DNA from: Haplomitrium mnioides
Taxonomy: Eukaryota > Marchantiophyta > Haplomitriopsida > Calobryales
Assembly (NCBI GenBank): GCA_049999725.1
Contig: JBNGIS010039034.1
Coordinates: 1 to 23,505 of the forward strand
Reading direction: 5' to 3'
DNA length: 23,505 bases
Below the pieces are notes generated by a model, which had not been told where the DNA came from, ran no database searches, and worked only from the letters and a program-made list of their open reading frames with translations. This document shows, in pieces, positions 8,228 to 15,479 of the stretch (positions are counted from its first letter, which is position 1; each line of letters opens with the position of its first letter). A program made the translations under genes and the position numbers.

Positions 8228-9806
8228 ATGGCAAATATTTTGGGGAAAAAGATGGTGTTTATTGAATCAGATAGCTCTACCCAAGAAGATCGAGCAAGTG
8301 AACCCTATGCGCACATAGGATCATGAATTGAACCTTATGCTTGCCTATATATGGTCAAGAAGTGAATCCAATGCGCGTATAGGAACAAGAGGGGAAGAAA
8401 TTGCTTGCAAAGGATCAAACAAGAAATTCAATGCTCACATAGGATCGAAGACTCAACCTTCTACATGCATTCAATCTTTGTTGTAGATCAAGCAGTCAAA
8501 GTTGAATCTTTCTTTTTACTACTCCAACAAATCAACAAAAGACATTCAAGTCACAATTTCCAAATGGTTGTGACCTTTCTTTGTCATCATCAAATGAAGA
8601 CCTTGACTTTCAAGATCCAAATATGTTTGTCCAAAACACAAAAAGCATAGAATCCATAAACAATTTCAATTTTGGAGATGATTTGATTTCACCAATAAAC
8701 AACGAGTGGTTTTTAATCCAATTGAACCTCTAAATGAGATTGGGAAATCTTTTTAAAACTGAATTCTTTTCAAGGAATCTTGATACGAAAGTTTGGGAAA
8801 TGATTCTAGCAAAGGGTCTCAGTCAATCAACATTTAGTTGGAGTTATCGCCAAGGGCACTGATTATGTTACAGAAAACATTTCCGAATGTTCAAGATTTT
8901 GATGAAGATTCTATTTGAGCATGGTAAATCTAGTTCTCCCAATCTTGAAAGTGGTCTTCATCATTTGAAAACTTATTTTCAAGGAACACAATCAGCAATC
9001 TAGATAATGATCAAGATTTTCAAGACGATGAATTACCTCTGATGGCTGGATTTTCCTACGGACTGAATTAACCAGCACTCCATACGAATTCTGTCTTGGC
9101 CAAAACCCAAACTGACAAACACTTTACGTGAAAATTCTCTATGGAAATTCCATCATGGAAAAAGCTTTGTGAAGAAAAAACTCAATCCAATATCAATTTT
9201 GAAATTTAGGAGAACTTCATGTTGTCAAAATAATTGTTTGTCGTTATGCAAGACAAATTTTTTTAAAAGTATGAGAGAAACGTATTTTTAACAAAGCATG
9301 AAGAATCGAGATATCACATTATAGTTGGGAATTCCAAGAAAAGACTCAGATGTTGACAATCAGTTCCCTCTCCCTGACGATACCGTTGTATATAGAAGAG
9401 CCTTCAAACTAATATCATCAATAAGGAATGATAGAATCCAAAGGATTCAAAATCTCAAAAACGCATATCTTAGAGGCATTTTTGGAAACAGAAAATGATT
9501 TGCTAAAGAAGAATTCATGCATAAATGGATGGACATTTTTTTCAGAGATATTGCGAGAGAATGCCCACTCACAAAGTTTATAACTTGCTCAATAATTTTA
9601 CAAAATGGGAAGCTTATGACTACTACACAACTTATTTGAAAGAGAAAGATCTTGAATGCATTCTTAGTTTTTCGAGTCTTACAAAACATTGGAGAACTCA
9701 TTTTCCAAATGTTAAAATTCCAAAACACAATATCTTTGTTGTGTGTGAATCATGCAAAGAAATGAAATCATTGCCAAAAAAATTCATCCTTGAGTCCAAC
9801 AAAGGT
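8228..9806 (+). pseudogene. Module A divergent plus-strand gene, unknown, possibly transposase-like
   Basis: ATG at 8228 gives MANILGKKM, and copy B has the same start at 17978, which supports it. A repeat-coded part (EPYAHIGS...) follows at 8288-8450. Broken coding stretches come next: SSNEDLDFQDPNMFVQN, NLFKTEFFSRNLDTKVWEM, DDTVVYRRAFKLISSIRN, AKEEFMHKWMDIFFRD. The longest is an open run at 9525-9806 containing LTKHWRTHFPNVKIPKHN, then VVCESCKEMK with a CxxC pair. The last recognisable residues stop at a GTAACA that may be a donor. The W...HFPNV.IP..N...C..C pattern recalls zinc-binding regions ahead of some eukaryotic DDE transposases, but I cannot name a family. Several frameshifts and stops make this copy non-functional. 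Confidence 0.55.
8288..8450 (+). repeat. About 30-bp repeat with palindromic core, near the start of the plus-strand gene
   Basis: Units such as GAACCCTATGCGCACATAGG, GAACCTTATGCTTGCCTATA, GAATCCAATGCGCGTATAGG and ATTCAATGCTCACATAGG recur at about 30-bp intervals. In the frame of the ATG at 8228 the unit reads roughly EPYAxIGSRI. Copy B carries equivalent units at 18049-18083 and 23258-23330. The core CCTATGCGCACATAGG is nearly self-complementary. Confidence 0.75.
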
Positions 9807-10620
9807 AACAAAATTTTTCTCTTTTGAAACCTACTGTTAATATATAATATTTTTTCAAGACTCAATGCTTACTTCTAGAGATGTTATACTTTCTTAACTT
9901 AGTACAAAAATATATTTGTTTTGTTAAGTTGTTCAACAAACGAGATTTGAGTAAAATAAACCTTAGCAACTTGAGTTGTGAGAACATAGTCTACGCTCAC
10001 ATAGAGTCTATTGCTTTTAGTTTGAATCCAAACCTTGTCGAGAGTAGATAAAAGCAAGGAAATGGATTTGATTGTTGGTAGTGACCTTAGCCTTAAACTG
10101 ATTTTTGTTTTTGTTGTTTTGAATAAAGAACCCATTGCTAGATAAACAATGGCAAAAATTGCTTTTGTTGTTTGCAATTCCTATGCGCAAATAGATCTTG
10201 TTCTTGTTTCTTTCAAATCTTGTCGCGACAACAGTCAAAGCAAAACAACCGCTACTTTGAACCAAGAACCGCTACTGGGTTCCTATTTCATTTGGCGTTC
10301 ACAAAAATCAATTTCAAAATTTTAGCATCCAAAATCATAAATTTGATGTAAGTAATATTTGTTTGCAAAAAATGTAATTTTATGTATCAAAATGGCTCAT
10401 TTTGAGTATACAATATATTAAAAACAAATCTTTTTGTGAGCATTTAAACAAAATTGCTTTCATAATTTCAACTTTAAAAAGTATGAGCATTACCAAACAA
10501 AATATATAAAAAAATAAACACGATATTTGTTGTTGAATATTTTCAAAACTAACAATAATATCAATAATTTGTAAAATTGATGAAAACATTCAAATTTTAT
10601 CAAAACAATTTGAACTAGAA
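9807..10620. other. AT-rich region without a recognisable gene
   Basis: Only short random open frames. Two isolated near-palindromes resemble the array units (CTACGCTCACATAG near 9990 and CCTATGCGCAAATAG near 10182). It may be intron and 3' remains of the plus-strand gene of module A; no splice acceptor or family motif could be fixed. Confidence 0.5.
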
Positions 10621-10639
10621 CCCTAAAGTGTTGGTGCAA

Positions 10640-10870
10640 GAGGATTGTTGAAGAAAAATTGTGAAAAGACTGATGAAGCATATGCGAGCATGAACAATTG
10701 AGGCCCAAGTACAGGCACACATTGTTTGAAAGATCCATATGCATAGGAAGAACTACAACTAACTCGAGCTTGAACAAGTGAAGCCCATGCACGTATGGAG
10801 AACTGAAACGAGCACAAATTGCTAAGTAATTGGAAGCAGGGAATGCAGAAGCCCGTCTAAGAAGGAACAA
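10640..10870 (+). repeat. Degenerate copies of the palindromic repeat
   Basis: Loose units with cores CATATGCGAGCATG, CCAAGTACAGGCACAC, CCATATGCATAGG and CCCATGCACGTATGG, spaced about 30 bp apart. They resemble the array at 8288-8450 more than the 24-bp arrays. No reading frame survives. Confidence 0.45.
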
Positions 10871-11106
10871 AAAATGAAAAAAAGAAAGTGAGCTTCCATA
10901 CCAGCATAGGATTCATTGCTAGTTTTTATAAACCCCAATGTGTTTTGTTCAAAAACCATTTTGCATAGGAAATTGAATTGTGATGAAAAGACTAAAGTTG
11001 GATTGGGATTGCAACAAGATTTAAACTTCAGCAAATAAAATTTTATGAAGAAAATACTTTAATGTGTACAAAAATTACATCACTCTGATGCTACAACTCT
11101 ATTCTC
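10871..11106. other. Presumed 3' flank of the module B methyltransferase gene
   Basis: AT-rich. No gene recognised. AATAAAATTTTATG near 11034 lies downstream of the minus-strand stop at 11107. I could not identify a terminal inverted repeat marking the end of module B. Confidence 0.4.
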
Positions 11107-11716
11107 TTAAAGAGAAATTGTCTCATCTAAATCAACTAGCTGAGAAGCTTCAGCATCTGCAGCCGCTAGAGAGTCCTATCGAGACTTTACAGTGCCAAAG
11201 ATGGCAACAGAATCACCAGTAGCCTCTGTAGTTACAAGAGGAACATGCCTATAGTACACATATACTATATGCGATTCCGTCATGTTGGATGGCAAAGAAG
11301 CTTTCGTCAAAACTCTCTAAGGAATGTAGGTAGACTAATGTGTATCATATGCCATAGCAATGCAATTTTGCATCAGCTTCAAAGCACAAACAATGCCTGT
11401 GCCGGACCCAAAGCAAAGGTCTAAGATCCAATCTTTCTCTATTGATAAATGGTCAATGAAAATTTTATCAAGAGCATGGGGCTTTTGGAAAACATTCACA
11501 GGGGGATCATCTCCTAGATGTTTTAGTTTAGCTGACACTGCAAAGCAACTGAACACACTCCACATAATTTGTTGAGGACAACCACTCGCATCAGCAAGTT
11601 GCAAGTTGAAGAGCCTCATGCTCCTCTTGCCCTCTTTTGTCCAATAGCCTATAGTCCAATACTCGTGAGCATGAGCGATTCTTAGACCACAGGAATGATG
11701 AATATTGCTTTTGTCC
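11107..11716 (-). pseudogene. Module B DNA methyltransferase, last exon (SAM-binding half)
   Basis: Exon starting at 11716 after the acceptor ACTATAG. It reads DKSNIHHSCGLRIAHAHEYW, TIGYWTKEGKRSM, PHALDKIFIDHLS, then DLCFGSGTG at 11395-11421 and IVCALKLMQNCIAMAYD. The last part is the N6_N4_Mtase C-terminal SAM-binding motif I (D-x-F-x-GSGT...ALKL.....YD). The upstream HEYW segment matches the conserved block that follows the catalytic motif in this family. Enzymes of this fold transfer methyl groups from S-adenosylmethionine to adenine-N6 or cytosine-N4 in DNA. The frame continues through three in-frame TAGs (the first right after YDTH) to a TAA at 11107-11109, with an acidic tail. Whether the target was A or C cannot be told. 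Confidence 0.72.
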
Positions 11717-11816
11717 CTATAGTAAGAAAAACAAAAAAATCAGACACTTGAAACATAGTGTAGAAAAACTAAACAAGGTAAACTAAAAAAACCAAAAAAA
11801 TCAAAAAAGAACCTAC
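11717..11816 (-). other. 100-nt intron inside the methyltransferase domain of module B
   Basis: Donor ATCTG|GTAGGTTC (exon ends 11817) and acceptor CTTACTATAG (AG at 11718-11717), with a T-rich body typical of plant introns. Splicing would join DHIIW to DKSN in frame, restoring the block that related methylases have uninterrupted. This marks a eukaryotic gene and argues against bacterial contamination. Confidence 0.75.
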
Positions 11817-12213
11817 CAGATGATGTGGTCGATGGCATAGAAAACCTCCAAAAGAGCATCCTTGACGATGCCAAATTGTTGCAAAGAGTGTATTATTAAA
11901 AAAGACCAAAATTAGAAGTCGGAATTGCTGCAAAAGAGGAAACCATGTCAAAAATATCATCCCTAGAAAAGGGTTCGGAATCGTCGTGTTTGCATTCTTT
12001 AATGTTGCAACTGTAAGGAATATCTGCAATTGCCAAAGTGAAACATCTAGGTCTCACAAATCCCTTCAACTGACAAACATTTGACTCCATGTAGACTTGG
12101 TAATATGCCACGTTGAGTCCATCAATGAAGGACAATAAGTCCTCGTCTTTGTCTCTTACAACTCTGTCAGTGGGAAAGGCAACAACATCATTTTGTTGCC
12201 TTGATTTCCACTC
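11817..12213 (-). pseudogene. Module B DNA methyltransferase, catalytic half
   Basis: Likely exon from about 12213 (after AACTATAG). It reads WKSRQQNDVVAFPTDRVVRD, FIDGLNVAYYQVYMESN, then LAIADIPYS with DIPY at 12013-12024. KHDDSEPFSRDDIFDMVSSF and IPTSNFG follow; after a frame slip in a T-run near 11893-11900 comes SLQQFGIVKDALLEVFY and AIDHII. DIPY occupies the position of the catalytic (D/N/S)PP(Y/F/W) motif IV; the first Pro is replaced by Ile, which could be decay or a family trait. Motif IV preceding motif I is the beta-class order used by ParB-linked phage methylases. Confidence 0.7.
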
Positions 12214-12461
12214 TATAGTTTTTTGTCAATGAAGCAAAAAAGCATGAGGGTAGGAAACAAGTGTTGGGGTCTGGTCTTGATCTTTTGGGGCTTCTTTGAC
12301 CCCCAATATTTTTCACCCTTTGGCAGTTGTTGTCAATTTTTTGGCAAGCTACCATTTAAAATTTTTGTCCCTCTACACACAACAAAAACGGAAAAAAATA
12401 ATAGAAGACAACAAAAAAAAGCGTAGACTTTAAAGAGAAAGACAATTTGAGCAAAGACCTT
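12214..12461 (-). other. Intron or weakly coding spacer of module B
   Basis: Between the palindromic array and the methyltransferase exon. One minus-strand frame is open (GGQRSPKRSRPDPNTC, FASLTKNYR) and might be coding linker; the rest is T-rich in minus orientation as in introns. No firm call. Confidence 0.35.
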
Positions 12462-12775
12462 AGAGTCCAAACTAAGATTGGCTTTGAAGTCCATGCGGCC
12501 ATGGACATTGAAGTCCATGCACTCTTGGACTTTAGTGTCCAAGCGCGCATGGACTTCAATGTCCAAGCCTGCATGAACTTCAATGTCCAAGAGCGCAAGG
12601 ACTTCAATGTCCATGCACGCATGGACTTGCTAGTCCAAGCGCACAGGGACTAGAGAGTCCCTTACGAGCCTAGACTAGAGAGTCCATGTGGATATGGACT
12701 TGATAGTCCAAGCATGCCAAACTAGAGAGTCTTTGCGTGCACAGACTTGATAATATATGTGCGTATAGACTCATA
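12462..12775. repeat. 24-bp palindromic minisatellite, about 13 units
   Basis: Regular units of 23-25 bp such as AGTCCATGCGGCCATGGACA, TGTCCAAGCGCGCATGGACT, TGTCCATGCACGCATGGACT and AGTCCATGTGGATATGGACT, separated by TTCA, TTGC, AGAG or TTGA. It lies in the presumed intron just before the methyltransferase exons of module B. The 24-bp period equals 8 codons, so repetitive open frames appear on both strands (VHARMD/MRAWTLKS-like); these are artefacts of the period. Confidence 0.93.
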
Positions 12776-12941
12776 ATCATTTTTATTCTAGCAAAAGACA
12801 ATTTACAAAAAATTCAATGCAACTCTAGAGAAATAAATGTATAGTGGAAAAAAAACTTACCAAAAGCTTCTCAAAACTAGAGTAAAATATAGATATCTTT
12901 GACTCCTTAGTGTGGAGAGGGTACTCCTCTCTTGCTTCTTC

Positions 12942-13187
12942 TCAGGAGTTGCAATAGACTTTGGAGCAAAAAGACTTTACCATAGCTGCCAAAACTTTAT
13001 GTCTCTCGAGCTCACGAGACATTTCTTCACTTGAAAGCTCTCCGGGTTCAACACATTTCAAAACATATATTTTAACTTCTTTGAGAAGACCTTGAAGGGA
13101 CCTCCAAGGTGTCCACTTCATGTCCTCCATTCTCAAAGATCCCTTGGCCTTAGGCTTTTGACCCTTCATTGTATTTTTCTCCCACAT
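12942..13187 (-). pseudogene. Module B region between ParB-like and methyltransferase domains
   Basis: Open minus-strand segment of 81 residues: MWEKNTMKGQKPKAKGSLRM, DMKWTPWRSLQGLLKEVK, CVEPGELSSEEMSRELERHK, ending FCSKVYCNS. It is basic at the start and amphipathic later, with a W..W pattern and a charged helix. It follows the ParB-like domain in the same orientation and precedes the intron with the 12462-12775 array. No known family. The counterpart in copy A (5337-5767) is too diverged to align with confidence. Confidence 0.5.
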
Positions 13188-13234
13188 AGAAAAAATGCTC
13201 TACTGTAAATCCAAGAGCTCACCACTTTGGAACG

Positions 13235-13800
13235 CTAACTAGAACCAATTGTCTTGAGAAGTGGTTGTCTTCTCAAGAGTTGACTTTGGCTTAATCTCCA
13301 AGGTCTCCAACACTAACTCTCTTTTTAATTTCTAGGATGAAACTATCCCACTCTCCACAAACCTCTGATGCCAATATTTGACCTTCTAAATCAATGTCAT
13401 TTCCAATCGGTACCTTTGGTCGTAATTGTCATATGTTGCAAATATGCAGGCTTGTGTTGGTGTTAAGCCCACGTAAACATAACAGTTGCAAATCAATAGC
13501 ATTGGATACTTTTCTCTGTATTTAATTATTAGAAGTTGCCTTGCGATAGCACTATGATTGCGTCTTGCAATCTTGTATCAATACTTGTCAGGGTTCTCAA
13601 GATCGAACTCTGACTTATCTTTTAACCTGCACTTCAAGTCAACGACAACAATAAAAAAATTGTGCGCATATTTTTTGGTGAGCATTCTCTGCACCAAAAG
13701 CTCAACAAAGTCTTCATTCAACCTCCTACTCTAGAATGGCCCCATTGTCCATTCTAGGTTTTGGATGATTTAAATTTTCCAGCCGAATTGTAGTCATTTC
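13235..13800 (-). pseudogene. Module B ParB/Srx-like domain
   Basis: One minus-strand frame interrupted by four stops. It reads RRLNEDFVELLVQRMLTKKY, AHNFFIVVVDLKCRLKDKSE, FDLENPDKY(stop)YKIARRNHSAIARQLL, then CNCYVYVGLTPTQACIFAT and DNYDQRYRLEMTLI, KVKYWHQRF. The pattern (charged helix, hydrophobic strand FIVVV, YxIxxxNHxxxAxxLL loop-helix, strand YVYVGL, helix and NYxQR) follows the ParB/Srx N-terminal fold. The TAG at 13386-13388 stands where copy A has CAG (6012-6014). In bacterial and phage homologs this domain is fused upstream of an N6_N4 methylase, exactly as here. Fold assignment is by eye. Confidence 0.62.
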
Positions 13801-14330
13801 TTTTTGGACTCTCCAATGCTAGATTGCATACTCTCTGATTTTATTTTGTCTTCTTCATACACTGTCTGAGGGTCCACTTGCTCATGCTCTTGAAAGGTTC
13901 ACATCCTCTTATACGATTACCTTTTCGCTCTTGATGTTGGAGCCTGAACTGGCTTTGGCTATGTTTCCTCCCCTAAGCTACTCGGTGTTGAAGATGAAGA
14001 GGCCATAGAAGAAGACCTTGTTGGAGACTAGGAGGGGGCTGGCTCCTCCTCAATAATTGGAGTTGGAACATGCTTCTTCTTTAGGACAGTCTGTTTCTTC
14101 TTTTTTGAAGCATCAACTGGCTCCACCACCTTTCTCTTTTTTGCAGCTGATGTTCTTAGTGTTGCTGCAGCTGACATGGTTGCCGCGCTTGGATGCAACA
14201 CAAGTTGCTAAATTTGGACGCCCTACTTGGGCTTCAACAGTTTGATGTTGATGGCCATCTTGATAAAATCACAATCAATGCACTTCACATCTTGGTAGCC
14301 ATCTACAAAGTCTGTTAAAAATTGAGTGAA
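13801..14330 (-). pseudogene. Module B linker region
   Basis: Homologous by position and words to 6385-6960 of copy A (for example the EESEPVQAPTSKAKR region and the HPSAATM/AAAT stretch), but with more indels and stops. The intron acceptor seen in copy A (CTCCAG) is not preserved here; the aligned bases read TTCACTTCAC. It would be the Ser/Glu/Lys-rich linker between the N-terminal and ParB-like domains. Confidence 0.5.
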
Positions 14331-14437
14331 GTGAAAAACAAAATAAAAAAATGATCAAACATGTTAAACAAAAAGTCTCCAAGTGTTTACAATGAGTAAA
14401 AATGTTTTTAACATTCAGTCTAAGCTAAAAAAAACTA

Positions 14438-14757
14438 GGGAGTCCATATGCGCATGGACTAAAGGGTCCAGACATGCAAGGACCTAGGAGTTCATGTGTG
14501 CATAGACTTGAGAGTCCAAGCGCGCAGAGACTTGGGAGTCTATGCGTGCAAAGACTTGGGAGTCCATGCACGCATGGTTTTGACAATGTGAGTCTATACG
14601 CGCAAGCACTTCTAAGTCCATGCCCGCTTGGACTCCCAGATCCAAACATGTCTGGACTCTCAAGTCCATGATCGCATGGACTCCCAAGTCAATGCGTGCA
14701 TGAACTCACAAGTCCATGCGCGTATGGACTCAAGAGCCCATAAGCGCATTGAGTTCC
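14438..14757. repeat. 24-bp palindromic minisatellite, about 13 units, module B intron 1
   Basis: Units such as AGTCCATATGCGCATGGACT (14441-14460), AGTCCATGCACGCATGG, AGTCCATGCCCGCTTGGACT, AGTCCATGATCGCATGGACT and AGTCCATGCGCGTATGGACT, joined by short spacers (TCCC, TCAC, TGAG). It occupies the intron after the donor at 14804, the same position as the shorter array of copy A. One unit is followed by a short unrelated spacer near 14579-14588. Confidence 0.94.
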
Positions 14758-14804
14758 GAATAAGTCCAAAAAGAAAGCAAATGAAAAGGGTTTTAAGATC
14801 TTAC

Positions 14805-15163
14805 CTTGCCATCTTCCTTAGCCATCTGTAGACTCTTAGCAAAAATGTCCCTCTCATTCATCTCTAAAAAGCTAAATCGTTTGCGAATGGCCTTTTACAA
14901 GGTAATGGCATCCTATAACTGCACCAATATCCCAATGTTGGGTCGCTAGCTCTCTCTCATCATTGTTATTTGGACAACAAGACCTAGGTTAAATTTTTCA
15001 CCTTCACCAACAAAAAGGTAAAGGTGTTGATCAGGGTCTTTCAAGGATCCACAATTAACTAGCCAATTCCAGTCTAGTTTTTCTAGCTTGAGAGCATTGA
15101 TAACATCCAAATACCTATAAGGCTTCGGTTAAGCCTATCTGGAAACATTAACCTGTGATGCAA
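14805..15163 (-). pseudogene. Module B exon 1: conserved N-terminal domain
   Basis: Homolog of 7258-7617. It reads PKPYRYLDVINALKLEKLDW, LVNCGSLKDPDQHLYLFVGE, EKFNLGLVVQITMM, then after stops RKRFSFLEMNERD and SLQMAKEDGK up to the donor G|GTAAGATC. The start codon has been lost (sequence TTTGCATCA where copy A has an ATG). Stops at 15129-15131 (TAA) and 14895-14897 (TAA) replace CAA codons of copy A, and TAG occurs at 15135-15137. Clearly a pseudogene. It shows the domain was under coding constraint before decay, because differences between copies keep hydrophobic and charged positions. Confidence 0.65.
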
Positions 15164-15479
15164 ATTTTCAAAAAGTAAAAACTGGTAGAATTTGAGGTGA
15201 AAAACCATATGAAGAAAAGTTCACAAAAATCGAACGGCTGAAAATAGAAAAATAACAAGAAAATGCAAAAATAGCGATGATAAGAAAATAAAAACTAGAA
15301 AGTGAACTCACAATAATGGAAAGAAACTTTCTATTGACGCTCCTTTTATACCTAAATTTCAAATAATGCCTTTTCTCGCCAAAAAATGATTCACGGAGCT
15401 TTTGACACGTAGGTTCGCGTGGTGCAAAAAAAAGTTAGTATATAAAGCATCCCTCATTTTCATCTTTCCAATTTCTTTT
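15164..15479. promoter_or_regulatory. Module B intergenic region, left part
   Basis: AT-rich spacer homologous to about 7618-7930, up to the insertion at 15480. It contains TATATAAAG (15440-15448). The remaining part continues at 17685. Confidence 0.5.

Noticed and set aside
10017-10265. Overlapping minus-strand open frames near 9.9-10.3 kb as genes
   Set aside because: Low-complexity AT-rich translation, no family motif and no conserved counterpart in the other module.
10664-10690. CTGATGA followed by a stem, hammerhead-like
   Set aside because: No GAAA element or closing helix follows at the right spacing.
11360-11575. Plus-strand open frame opposite the methyltransferase exon
   Set aside because: The minus strand carries clear methyltransferase motifs; the plus frame has none.
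12333-12653. Open frames on both strands encoding MRAWTLKS / VHARMD-type repeats
   Set aside because: The 24-bp period is a multiple of 3, so any stop-free unit stays open in several frames. They begin and end with the array and carry no other domain. The same applies to 14425-14831.
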